Below the pieces are notes generated by a model that did not search any database, was not told the origin of the DNA, and worked only from the letters and a program-made list of their open reading frames with translations. Source: Anaerolineae bacterium (GTDB taxonomy: Bacteria > Chloroflexota > Anaerolineae > Anaerolineales > Villigracilaceae). From it: a stretch of 63,796 nucleotides of DNA. Each line of letters starts with the position of its first letter. Position 1 is the stretch's first letter. Both the position numbers and the translations under genes were made by a program. Shown here piece after piece: positions 17,085 through 25,609 of the stretch. The stretch lies in the NCBI GenBank assembly GCA_003130845.1, contig QEXW01000041.1, positions 1-63,796 on the forward strand, read 5' to 3'.

Positions 17085-19379
17085 ATGGGTCATTCAGCAG
17101 AATTTTCCTCCTCGAATTCTTCAGCAGGCAACAATCTGCGCTTTCAAATCAGCCCACATGAACAAGAACTGCGTCAGCGCCTGAAAGAGCTGGAGATTGT
17201 CAATGCCATTACGGTCTTGGCGGCATCTACGCTTGAGCTGGCCAGCTTGCTCACCCTAACCGGAGAAAAAATCTCCGAAGCCTTTAACCGCCGCTCGGTC
17301 TTAATTGCGCTTTACGATGCCGACCACGAGTTGATTCTAACGCCCTATTGGAATATTCGTGGTCAACTGGTAGATGCGCCGCCCATGCCGATGGGGATGG
17401 GGCTGACTTCGCACGTGCTTCGCCAGAGAAAAACCTTGTTGCTGGATGAAAACCTGCCCCAGCGTGCCGCCGAGCTAGGCGCCGATTTCAGCATGACGCG
17501 CGTGCATGGCATGCCGAAAAGCTGGGTGGGAGCGCCGATGATTGCTCACGAGCAGGTCGTCGGCATGATTAGTATGCAGGATTTTGAGCGCGAGCATGCC
17601 TTTAGCCCGAACGATGTGCGTCTTTTAGAGACCATCGCCGCGAGTGTCGCCGTTGCCATCCAGAACACACAACTTTATGAAACTGCCCGACGTGAACTTG
17701 TGGAACGCCAGCGTGCAGAAGCCCAGGCCAGAGAGCGCGCCGAACAAATGACTGCGCTGAATGCGATTGGGCGAGCGATTGTTGGACAGTTAGAATTGGA
17801 TAGCGTATTGACCACCCTTCGCATTCAATGTCAGCAGATTGAGCCGCTGATGGATGTCTTCAGTGTTGCGCTTTATGATTCACGCAGTGAAACCTTCAAG
17901 TTTCTGCAGTTTTACGACCAAGGCCTCTCGCGGCTTGATAAAGTCCGCAGTATTCACAAAAAAGAAGGTGGTCTGACGGCACACGTCATCAAGACCCGCC
18001 GGACACTGTACCTGCCTGATGTAGATGCCCCTGAAGCGTGCCGTGCCTATGCGGTGGTGCATACCGATAAGAAAAAACATGCCAGAACCTATTTGGGCAT
18101 TCCGCTCTTGGTAGGCGACAAAATCATTGGTGTGCTTTCTGGGCAAAGCTATCAGACCGATGCTTTCTCGCCGCAGCATATTGAAATGCTTGAAACGATT
18201 GCATTACAGGCCGCAATTGCACTACAAAATGCAGCTTTATTTGAGGAAACCAGCCAGCGCGCTCAAGAACTTTCGATTTTGTATGACATTGGACTGGCAC
18301 TGGCGCGCGAAGTTGACCCAGAACGTGTCATGCACACCTTGTTCATAAAGTGCCGTCAGGTATTGCCAATGGATGTTTTTTATATCGCGCTGTATGATCG
18401 CGAAACGCACCTGCTGAGCCATCCCCTCTTTTGGGATAAAGGCAAATTCAAACAGACTGCTTTACGCGATATTCGTATTACCCCTGGGTTGAGTGGTGAA
18501 GTCATCTTAGGCAAACGAACGCTATACCTGCCTGATTTGTTCCTCCCTGAAGTTCAGCAAAAATATCAGGTGATTCGCGTCGGTGGCAAACCCACGCGTT
18601 GTTATGTCGGTGTGCCAATGCTGGTGCATGGCGAAGCGATTGGCGTGATTTCGATGCAAACCCGAACACCGCATTCTTATGCGCCAGAGCATGTTCGTCT
18701 GTTGGAATTGATTGCGATTCAGGCTGCTATTGCACTTGAAAACGCGCGCTTATATCGCAAAGCACAACAGGAGTTGGAAATGCGGCGTCATGCACAATCT
18801 GCATTAGAAAAAGCCAACCGTGAACTCCATATCCAATTGAAGCAAGTAGAATCTTTACAAGAAAAATTGCGTGAACAGGTTTTACGTGACCCGCTGACAG
18901 GTTTGCACAACCGCCGCTATCTCGATGAACAACTACCGCTCATCCTGGCCGATTCGGTAGCACGGGGGAAACGCTTTTGCGTCATCATGCTGGATATTGA
19001 CCATTTTAAGCGCTTCAATGACACTTACACCCATTTGGCCGGTGATTTGTTGCTGCAAATGTTGGCCGACTTGTTACGCACCCATGTGCGCCCAACCGAC
19101 ATCACTTGCCGTTTTGGTGGAGAAGAGTTTATCTTGGTCTTACCCGAAGCCACCGTGGAGGTTGCTATGCGCCGTGCTGAAGAGTTGCGCGCAATGTTCG
19201 CACAAGCACGCGTTAACTTTCACAGGCGTTCGCTCGGTGCGACCATTTCCCTGGGTGTGGCTTGTTTTCCCCAACATGGCCAGACTGCTGAGGAATTGAT
19301 TATGCATGCAGACCAAGCTTTGTATCTTGCGAAAGAGGCTGGGCGCAATCGGGTAATCGTATGGCGCAATGCAGTTTGA
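17085..19379 (+). CDS. Diguanylate cyclase with three GAF domains
   Basis: 764 residues, no membrane segments. Three GAF-type sensor domains lie at about 30-200, 225-385 and 400-565, each ending in the ALENA/AIQNTQLYE-type helix. A coiled coil follows, then a GGDEF domain (~600-763) with RDPLTGLHNRRYLDE, DIDHFKRFNDTYTHLAGD and the active-site GGEEF near 676. An intact A-site predicts synthesis of cyclic di-GMP from two GTP. No RxxD inhibitory site precedes GGEEF in the usual position. The signal bound by the GAF domains is unknown. It is transcribed alone, divergently from the acyl-CoA synthetase fusion. Confidence 0.9.
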   Translation: MGHSAEFSSSNSSAGNNLRFQISPHEQELRQRLKELEIVNAITVLAASTLELASLLTLTGEKISEAFNRRSVLIALYDADHELILTPYWNIRGQLVDAPPMPMGMGLTSHVLRQRKTLLLDENLPQRAAELGADFSMTRVHGMPKSWVGAPMIAHEQVVGMISMQDFEREHAFSPNDVRLLETIAASVAVAIQNTQLYETARRELVERQRAEAQARERAEQMTALNAIGRAIVGQLELDSVLTTLRIQCQQIEPLMDVFSVALYDSRSETFKFLQFYDQGLSRLDKVRSIHKKEGGLTAHVIKTRRTLYLPDVDAPEACRAYAVVHTDKKKHARTYLGIPLLVGDKIIGVLSGQSYQTDAFSPQHIEMLETIALQAAIALQNAALFEETSQRAQELSILYDIGLALAREVDPERVMHTLFIKCRQVLPMDVFYIALYDRETHLLSHPLFWDKGKFKQTALRDIRITPGLSGEVILGKRTLYLPDLFLPEVQQKYQVIRVGGKPTRCYVGVPMLVHGEAIGVISMQTRTPHSYAPEHVRLLELIAIQAAIALENARLYRKAQQELEMRRHAQSALEKANRELHIQLKQVESLQEKLREQVLRDPLTGLHNRRYLDEQLPLILADSVARGKRFCVIMLDIDHFKRFNDTYTHLAGDLLLQMLADLLRTHVRPTDITCRFGGEEFILVLPEATVEVAMRRAEELRAMFAQARVNFHRRSLGATISLGVACFPQHGQTAEELIMHADQALYLAKEAGRNRVIVWRNAV

Positions 19380-19402
19380 AGGCTGGGAAGCAGGAAAAAT
19401 GA

Positions 19403-19430
19403 TTTTTGTCAATGTTCGATATGACAAAAA
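19403..19430. promoter_or_regulatory. Perfect 9-bp inverted repeat upstream of the nucleoside ABC operon
   Basis: TTTTTGTCA (19403-19411) and TGACAAAAA (19422-19430) with a 10-bp spacer, 68 bp before the first permease start. No T-run follows, so an operator is more likely than a terminator. An overlapping weak promoter (ATGACA, 16 bp, TATGAG) is possible. Confidence 0.4.
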
Positions 19431-19498
19431 ACATGCTACAGTATGAGATGTCAGGCAAATGTGTGCTTTTCCTACCTCGCTGCTATTAAGGATGCTGC

Positions 19499-20641
19499 AT
19501 GAAGAACCACCTCGCCAGGCTGCTGCGCGCCAAACAACTAGATAGTTTTTTACCGATTGTTGCTGTGTTAGCGGCCTTTCTGCTTGGCGCCGGCATGCTG
19601 CTTCTTATGGGGGCCAATCCAATCATTGCTTATCGCGCGATGTTCATCGGGGCTTTTGGCAATCAAAACGCCTTGGCCGAAACCATCGTCAAAGCGGTTC
19701 CCCTGCTGCTCATTGGGCTGGGAATTTGCATTTCGTTCCGCGCCAAAGTAATGAATATTGGGGCCGAAGGGCAAATGATAGTGGGTGGGCTGATTTCGGT
19801 CGCCTTTGGATTGGCCGTAGATGGACCCGGCTGGTTGGGGTTGCTCTTAGGGTTGTTGATTGGTTTTTTGGGTGGAGCCGTTTGGGGGGCGATTCCCGGC
19901 ATTCTCAAGGCCTATTTCAATGTCAACGAGATTTTGAGCACGGTGATGATGAACGCCATTGCCGTGCAATTGATGAATTATTTGCTCGGTGGCCCGTTAA
20001 TGGACCCGCAACAGGCGCAGTCTTTGGGCAAATTGCCTGAAACTGCTCGCTTGCCTGAAGCATATCATTTGATGCGGCTCTTGCCGCCCACCCGCTTACA
20101 TGCCGGTGTTTGGGTGGCCCTTGTGCTGGCCCTTGTGGTGTACGTGTTGCTGTTCCATACCACACTTGGCTATCGCATCCGCGCGGTGGGGTTTAACCCC
20201 TCCGCTTCACGTTATGGTGGCATTCGCGTGCAGCAGCAAGTAGTGATTGCGCTCTTCTTAAGCGGCGCATTTGCTGGTTTGGCGGGCGCCATTCAAATTT
20301 ATGGCCTGAATTATCGCATGATTACCGATGGCTCACCAACCGGTTTTACCGGTGGGGCAGGGTTCAACGGTATTGTGACGGCCCTCTTTGGGGGGTTGCA
20401 TCCCCTCGGCGCTATTCCGGCTTCCTTCTTTTTTGGAGCCTTATTGGTCGGCGCCAATGCCATGCAGCGGGTAACGCAAGTCCCCTCTTCGTTTGTGACG
20501 GTGTTGAACGGTATGGTGGTCGTGTTTGTGGTCAGTGCAGCTATTTGGAAGGACCTACGCGAGCGTCAGCGGCGGATGGCTGCCGTGACCCAAGACCCCA
20601 AGCCTAGCATCGAAGCATCACCAACCCCTTCCACAGGGTGA
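19499..20641 (+). CDS. BMP-type (nucleoside/simple sugar) ABC transporter permease
   Basis: 380 residues with about nine to ten hydrophobic segments. It matches the branched-chain/ribose-type permease family as found in nucleoside importers (YufP-like): RAKVMNIGAEGQMIVGG, then IPGILKAYFNVNEILSTVMMN and the C-terminal GFNGIVTALFGG. A cytoplasmic tail of ~30 residues is Pro/Ser-rich. It forms the membrane channel with the next gene, three bases downstream. Confidence 0.88.
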   Translation: MKNHLARLLRAKQLDSFLPIVAVLAAFLLGAGMLLLMGANPIIAYRAMFIGAFGNQNALAETIVKAVPLLLIGLGICISFRAKVMNIGAEGQMIVGGLISVAFGLAVDGPGWLGLLLGLLIGFLGGAVWGAIPGILKAYFNVNEILSTVMMNAIAVQLMNYLLGGPLMDPQQAQSLGKLPETARLPEAYHLMRLLPPTRLHAGVWVALVLALVVYVLLFHTTLGYRIRAVGFNPSASRYGGIRVQQQVVIALFLSGAFAGLAGAIQIYGLNYRMITDGSPTGFTGGAGFNGIVTALFGGLHPLGAIPASFFFGALLVGANAMQRVTQVPSSFVTVLNGMVVVFVVSAAIWKDLRERQRRMAAVTQDPKPSIEASPTPSTG

Positions 20642-20644
20642 CGG

Positions 20645-21580
20645 ATGGAAACCACGCCACTCTTTTCGCTTGCGGTCGTGACAGGGATTCTGACGGCGGG
20701 GATTCGCTTAGCGTCGCCGTATCTGTTTGCTGCCATTGGTGAAATGTTTTCACAACGCAGTGGTGTCTTGAATTTGGGCGTCGAAGGGCAGATGCTCATG
20801 GGGGCCTTTACCGCCTTTTACGTCACGCTGCGCACGGGCAATCCCTGGTTAGGATTATTGGCCGCCATGCTCGTTGGCGTCCTGATGGGGTTGGCGATGG
20901 CGGTTGTTAGCATCACCTGGCGCGCCGTGCAAGGCATTAGTGGAATTGGTTTTTACATCGTCGGGATGGGGTTAAGCGAACTGTTATTCAAGGCGTTGCT
21001 GGGTGAAGTCAAAGTCATCAATACCGGCTTTAATGCCATCCACATCCCGCTCTTGGCCAACCTGCCGGTGCTGGGTGAAATTTTCTTTCGCCAAAACATC
21101 ATGACCTACATGGCGTTTGCACTGGTTCCGCTGGCGTGGTTCGTTCTCTATAAAACCACGCTTGGTCTAAAGATTCGCGCCGTTGGTGAAAATCCACACG
21201 CCGCCGATACGCTCGGTGTAAATGTGGCGCAAATCCGCTATCTGACCGTGACAATGGGGGGCGTTCTTTCGGCGATTGGAGGCGCGGCGCTTTCTATTGC
21301 AAACTTGAATGTCTTTCAAGAAAATATGACCGCCGGCATGGGATTCATCGCCGTTGCCCTGGTGTATTTTGGCGGCTGGAAACCCTTTGGCGTTTTGTTT
21401 GGTGCCCTTTTGTTTAGCATGGTCATGGCCCTACAAATTTTCCTCCAGGTATACCGTTTTCCAATCCCTTCGGAATTCCTTATCATGATGCCTTACATTC
21501 TGACCATTGTGGTGCTGGTACTGACGGTTGGACGCGTGCGTAGCCCCTCCGCGCTGACCCGGCCGTTTGTGAGAGAGTGA
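20645..21580 (+). CDS. Second permease of the BMP-type ABC transporter
   Basis: 311 residues, YufQ-like. It carries the paired signature SGVLNLGVEGQMLMGAF near residue 41 and the conserved TLGLKIRAVGENPHAADTLGVNV loop that contacts the ATPase. Pairs with the permease just upstream (three-base gap). The binding-protein gene follows after a hairpin. Confidence 0.88.
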   Translation: METTPLFSLAVVTGILTAGIRLASPYLFAAIGEMFSQRSGVLNLGVEGQMLMGAFTAFYVTLRTGNPWLGLLAAMLVGVLMGLAMAVVSITWRAVQGISGIGFYIVGMGLSELLFKALLGEVKVINTGFNAIHIPLLANLPVLGEIFFRQNIMTYMAFALVPLAWFVLYKTTLGLKIRAVGENPHAADTLGVNVAQIRYLTVTMGGVLSAIGGAALSIANLNVFQENMTAGMGFIAVALVYFGGWKPFGVLFGALLFSMVMALQIFLQVYRFPIPSEFLIMMPYILTIVVLVLTVGRVRSPSALTRPFVRE

Positions 21581-21581
21581 A

Positions 21582-21635
21582 GCAGAGTGTATCTTGTAGG
21601 CGCTGGCCTCCAGGCACACTCTCTGCGTTTTGTTC
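21582..21635 (+). terminator. Terminator-like hairpin between permease and binding-protein genes
   Basis: AGAGTGT (21584-21590) pairs with ACACTCT (21616-21622), with an inner CTGG/CCAG pairing, followed by a T-rich stretch (GTTTTGTTC). It may be a partial terminator or a processing point setting the relative level of the two parts of the operon. Confidence 0.45.
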
Positions 21636-21657
21636 AAATTTGAAAAGGAGAAGGAAA

Positions 21658-22671
21658 ATGTCACGCTTCATCAAGTGGTTCAGTCTGCTGGCCTTATTGG
21701 CCCTGATGCTGGGTGCTTGCACCGGTGGACAGCAACAGGCCGCTGAGGGCGGCAAACCGTTTCGCGTCGCGGTGGTTATGCCCAGTTCTATCTCTGACCT
21801 GGCCTTTAGCCAGTCTATGTATGATGCCTTGGTGGGCATTCAGCAAGAAATGGGCGGCCCGGAGAAATTTGAGTTCGTCTATTCCGAAAACATGTTCAAA
21901 GTAGATGACGCGGCGGCTGCCATTCGAGATTATGCGGCCCAAGGCTACGACCTGGTCATTGCGCATGGTTCACAATATGGCACCTCGCTGCGTGAAATTG
22001 CTCCGAATTTCCCCAACACTGCCTTTGCGCACGGCACAACCAATCGCACGTTCGTAGAGGAAGGGGTCAAAAACGTCTATGCCTACGAAGCCGCTTCTAA
22101 TGAGGGTGGATATGTCAACGGTGTGATGGCCGCCAAACTCACCAAGAGCAAGATTGTTGGCATCGTCGGCCCGATTGATGTGGGCGATGCCAAACTCTAC
22201 ATCGAAGGCTTTGAGAAAGGTGTGCGCGAGACCGACCCGAGCATTCAGATTCTCAAAGTCTTTACCGGCTCGTTTGGTGATGTTGCCCTGGCGCGCGAGG
22301 CCGCCGATGCGCACATCGCTGCCGGCGCCGATGTGTTGATTGGCACCGGTCAGATGGTGGTCGGCGCTATTGCTGCCGTGAGTGAACAAGGTGGCAAGGT
22401 GTTATGGATAGGAACCCAATCCAATCAGACCAAACTGGCTCCGGAGGTGATTGTTGCTAACCAGGTGTATGATTGGAAAGTGGTTCTACGCGAGATTATC
22501 GCCAAAGTCAAAAACAAGCAATTCGGTGGTGAATCTTTGCTCATTACTCTAAAGAACGGCGGTTTGCGCATCGAATTTAACGAAAACTTCTCTCGTCTGG
22601 GTGAAGCCAAACCCGCCGCCGAAGCCGCCATTCAGGGCATTATCAACGGCACCATTAACGCTGTTCCGTAA
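21658..22671 (+). CDS. BMP-family (PnrA-like) substrate-binding lipoprotein
   Basis: 337 residues from ATG 21658, preceded by AAAAGGAGAAGG. Signal peptide with lipobox LGAC (Cys21). The mature part has the basic-membrane-protein fold: AVVMPSSISDLAFSQSMYDAL, then YDLVIAHGSQYG and the hinge motif GADVLIGTGQMVVGA. Related proteins bind purine nucleosides or simple sugars outside the membrane and deliver them to the two permeases upstream. The exact ligand is not readable from the sequence. Confidence 0.88.
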   Translation: MSRFIKWFSLLALLALMLGACTGGQQQAAEGGKPFRVAVVMPSSISDLAFSQSMYDALVGIQQEMGGPEKFEFVYSENMFKVDDAAAAIRDYAAQGYDLVIAHGSQYGTSLREIAPNFPNTAFAHGTTNRTFVEEGVKNVYAYEAASNEGGYVNGVMAAKLTKSKIVGIVGPIDVGDAKLYIEGFEKGVRETDPSIQILKVFTGSFGDVALAREAADAHIAAGADVLIGTGQMVVGAIAAVSEQGGKVLWIGTQSNQTKLAPEVIVANQVYDWKVVLREIIAKVKNKQFGGESLLITLKNGGLRIEFNENFSRLGEAKPAAEAAIQGIINGTINAVP

Positions 22672-22687
22672 AAGCAAGGCAATCATG

Positions 22688-22723
22688 CAAGTCTCCGGCT
22701 TGCGAGGGCAAGTCGGAGACTTG
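22688..22723. promoter_or_regulatory. Strong intercistronic hairpin after the binding-protein gene
   Basis: Arms CAAGTCTCCG (22688-22697) and CGGAGACTTG (22714-22723) are perfect complements, with a nested CTTGC/GCAAG stem and a 4-base loop. No T-run. Such hairpins often protect the 3' end of a highly expressed binding-protein message; here it lies 17 nt before the ATPase start. Confidence 0.65.
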
Positions 22724-22740
22724 TTCTACAAGGAGCGGGC

Positions 22741-24288
22741 ATGTCTGAGCCGCGAACGATGGGTCTTGGTCGTCAAAAAATTGTCCACCTCGAAATGCGA
22801 GGCATAACGAAAATCTTTCCGGGCGTGGTGGCCAACGACCGGGTGGATTTTGACGTCCACGAAGGCGAAGTTCATGCTTTGTTGGGGGAAAACGGAGCCG
22901 GCAAAAGTACCTTAATGAAGATTTTGTATGGCTTATACGAGCCGAATGAGGGAGAAATTCGCATCAATGGCCAACCGGTGCGGATTAAATCGCCCAAAGA
23001 GGCCATTGCCCTTGGCATTGGAATGATACATCAACACTTTATGTTGGTAGATACGCTCACGGTGGCTGAAAATATTGCGTTGGGCTTACCCTCTTCACGA
23101 GGGTTTGTCACTGACTTAGACCGTGTCTCCAAACGCACGCTTGAACTGGCGGAACGGTACGGCCTGCATGTAGACCCTGGAGCATATATTTGGCAATTGT
23201 CCGTCGGGCAACGCCAACGGGTGGAAATTCTCAAAGCGCTTTATCGCGGAGCCGATTTATTTATCCTGGATGAACCAACCGCCGTGTTGACCCCCCAAGA
23301 AGTGGATGAGTTCATGGGAACCATGCGCCAGATGACTCGTGAGCGGCATTCCATCATCTTCATCACCCATAAGCTGCACGAGGTCATTGCCACTTGTGAC
23401 CGCGTGACCGTGTTGCGTAACGGGCGCAGGATTGATTCGCGCCCGGTGGCTGGTTGCACCAAGTTGGATTTGGCCCGCCTGATGGTTGGCCATGACATCG
23501 TCCTGCCTAAAATTACCTCAGCGCCCCAACGTGGGGAAATGCGTTTAGAGTTACAGGATGTCCATGCCTTGAGTGAACGGGGTTCGCCCGCCTTGCGTGG
23601 GGTGAGCTTGCAGGTGCAAGCAGGCGAAATTGTCGGCATCGCCGGTGTTTCTGGCAATGGGCAGTCGGAACTGGCCGAGGTCATTACGGGGTTACGCAAA
23701 GTCACGCGAGGCAAAATCTTGGTCAATGGTCAGGATACCACCGGCAAATTGCCTGGCGAGCTGCTTCAAATCGGCATGGCCTACATCCCTGAAGAACGCA
23801 TGCGCGATGGCATTATTAGCGATTTCACCGTTTCTGAAAACATCATTTTGCGCAATCACAATCAGACTCCCTACGCTCGCCATGGCTTCTTGCTTCACCG
23901 CATCATTCGCGAAGTGGCCGACCGACTCATCCGAATGTTTGATATTCGCACCCCTTCGCCGACCACCCCAGCAGGCAACCTTTCTGGCGGAAACATACAA
24001 AAAGTTGTGCTAGTGCGGGAACTTTCGCGCGCCCCCAAAGTGCTGATTGCCGCTCAGCCAACGCGCGGTGTAGATATTGGCGCCATCGAGTTTATTCATA
24101 AAAACTTGCTGGAGCAACGCGCAGCCGGCGCAGCGATTTTGCTCATTTCGGAAGACCTGGATGAAATTCTCTCGCTTTCCGACCGCGTAGCAGTGATGTA
24201 TGAGGGCCAAATTATGGCGGTTTTGGAGAATAAAGACGCGGAACGAGGCCTGGTTGGCTTGCTCATGGCCGGTGTGCGGCCAGAATGA
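22741..24288 (+). CDS. ABC transporter ATPase with two nucleotide-binding domains (BMP/ribose type)
   Basis: 515 residues, start preceded by AAGGAG. The first ABC domain has Walker A GENGAGKST (~53), signature LSVGQRQR (~155) and Walker B LFILDEPT. The second has a weakened Walker A (GVSGNGQSE, where Lys is absent) and signature LSGGNIQK, as is usual for YufO/RbsA-type tandem ATPases, in which one site is degenerate. It energises nucleoside or sugar import through the two permeases. The order permease-permease-binding protein-ATPase differs from the common binding protein-ATPase-permease-permease. Confidence 0.9.
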   Translation: MSEPRTMGLGRQKIVHLEMRGITKIFPGVVANDRVDFDVHEGEVHALLGENGAGKSTLMKILYGLYEPNEGEIRINGQPVRIKSPKEAIALGIGMIHQHFMLVDTLTVAENIALGLPSSRGFVTDLDRVSKRTLELAERYGLHVDPGAYIWQLSVGQRQRVEILKALYRGADLFILDEPTAVLTPQEVDEFMGTMRQMTRERHSIIFITHKLHEVIATCDRVTVLRNGRRIDSRPVAGCTKLDLARLMVGHDIVLPKITSAPQRGEMRLELQDVHALSERGSPALRGVSLQVQAGEIVGIAGVSGNGQSELAEVITGLRKVTRGKILVNGQDTTGKLPGELLQIGMAYIPEERMRDGIISDFTVSENIILRNHNQTPYARHGFLLHRIIREVADRLIRMFDIRTPSPTTPAGNLSGGNIQKVVLVRELSRAPKVLIAAQPTRGVDIGAIEFIHKNLLEQRAAGAAILLISEDLDEILSLSDRVAVMYEGQIMAVLENKDAERGLVGLLMAGVRPE

Positions 24289-24342
24289 GAAAGCCGGTAC
24301 CTGTGGGGGTGTTAGCGGTCGGTTTTTCTCTTGCCTGCATGG

Positions 24343-24348
24343 TAGAAT
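24343..24348 (+). promoter_or_regulatory. -10 element TAGAAT for rlmN
   Basis: TAGAAT with nine bases to ATG 24358 and no ribosome-binding site. Consistent with leaderless transcription. Confidence 0.5.
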
Positions 24349-24357
24349 CACCCGACC

Positions 24358-25428
24358 ATGAAACGCCTAATTTATGACCTGGACTTGCTTAGTTTAACCG
24401 AAACGCTGAACACCTGGGGCCAGCCCGCCTACCGTGCTGTGCAAATTTGGCAGGGACTTTACCGTAACTTCTGGAACAGCCCCGAAGAGTTTACCAATTT
24501 GCCGAAAAGCCTGCGTGAACACCTCGCGGCAGAATTTGATTTTCAGCCGCTCACGCCCACGCTCAAACTCGATTCGCGCGATGGGCAGACCCGCAAAACG
24601 CTTTTTCGTCTACCTGATGGCCGCCAAATTGAGGCGGTTTTAATGCGTTATGACCACGAGACGCATCAAGGTCGTTCGCGCCGCACGCTGTGCATTTCGA
24701 CGCAGGCGGGATGTGCTATGGGCTGTGTCTTTTGCGCTACGGGGCAGATGGGATTTCAGCGTCACCTCACCAGTGGTGAAATTGTGGCCCAAGTCATGTA
24801 TTATGCGCGCCTGCTCGCTCAACAAGGGGAAACTGTGACCAACATCGTCCTGATGGGCATGGGCGAACCGTTTCACAATTATGAAAATACCATGAAGGCT
24901 ATTGACCAGCTCAATGACCCACAGGGTTACAGCTTTGGCGCACGGCGCTTCACCATTTCGACCTCGGGCCTGGTGCCGGCCATTCGCCGCTTTGCCGCCG
25001 AAAAACGTCAGGTAAACTTGGCAGTTTCGCTGCATGCCGTCAGCGACGAAGCCCGTTCCGCCATGATGCCGGTCAACAAAAAATATCCGTTGGCAGAGCT
25101 GCTGAGCGCTTGTCGGGAATATGTTCAGGCCACCGGTCGCCGCATCACGTTCGAATGGGCGCTGATTGAAGGTGTCAACGACACCCCGGAAGCGGCGCGT
25201 AGCCTGGCGAACCTGTTGCAAGGCTTGTTGTGTCATGTCAATGCCATTCCACTTAACCCGACCCATGGCTATACCGGACGCGCTTCTACCCGTGAGCGCG
25301 CCGCCATCTTCAAACAAATTCTCGAACAAAACGGCATTCCCTGCACGGTGCGCGTGCGGCGTGGCATTGATATTCAGGCGGGTTGTGGGCAATTGGCCTC
25401 GCGCACCGAACCTTTTCCTGTTCCATGA
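24358..25428 (+). CDS. rlmN: 23S rRNA (adenine(2503)-C2)-methyltransferase RlmN
   Basis: 356 residues. Radical-SAM enzyme that methylates C2 of A2503 in 23S rRNA (and A37 in some tRNAs). The radical-SAM cluster motif CAMGCVFC lies near 119-126 after STQAG. GEPFHNYENTMKAI and the SVSLHA-type strand follow. The second catalytic Cys is in QAGCGQLA near the C-terminus (~345). Length and all key residues are normal. Confidence 0.95.
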   Translation: MKRLIYDLDLLSLTETLNTWGQPAYRAVQIWQGLYRNFWNSPEEFTNLPKSLREHLAAEFDFQPLTPTLKLDSRDGQTRKTLFRLPDGRQIEAVLMRYDHETHQGRSRRTLCISTQAGCAMGCVFCATGQMGFQRHLTSGEIVAQVMYYARLLAQQGETVTNIVLMGMGEPFHNYENTMKAIDQLNDPQGYSFGARRFTISTSGLVPAIRRFAAEKRQVNLAVSLHAVSDEARSAMMPVNKKYPLAELLSACREYVQATGRRITFEWALIEGVNDTPEAARSLANLLQGLLCHVNAIPLNPTHGYTGRASTRERAAIFKQILEQNGIPCTVRVRRGIDIQAGCGQLASRTEPFPVP

Positions 25429-25523
25429 CGTCTTGTTTGTGATGCTGGCATCAACCCGCTCATCGTTTGAACTTGCCAGAATACCGGTCTTGATGTATAA
25501 GAACTCGCTGGCAAACTGTTCTA

Positions 25524-25581
25524 CGCCACAAATAGCACGTCCAAGAGATACCATCGGTGCGGTTTCGTGATATTTGTGGCG
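25524..25581. promoter_or_regulatory. 11-bp inverted repeat upstream of the TIGR03663-type gene
   Basis: CGCCACAAATA (25524-25534) and TATTTGTGGCG (25571-25581) are perfect complements separated by 36 bp, ending 28 bp before ATG 25610. A -10-like TATAAG lies at about 25495-25500. It could be two operator half-sites, a leader hairpin, or a small repeat element. Confidence 0.4.
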
Positions 25582-25609
25582 CTAACTTTCTTTAACTTAA
25601 GAGAGATGT

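Noticed and set aside
24640-25554. 304-codon minus-strand open frame opposite rlmN
   Set aside because: Antisense to all the conserved RlmN motifs and has no family features.
25429-25609. tRNA or structured RNA gene in the rlmN/NHL spacer
   Set aside because: No cloverleaf or known riboswitch pattern; only the 11-bp inverted repeat was found.
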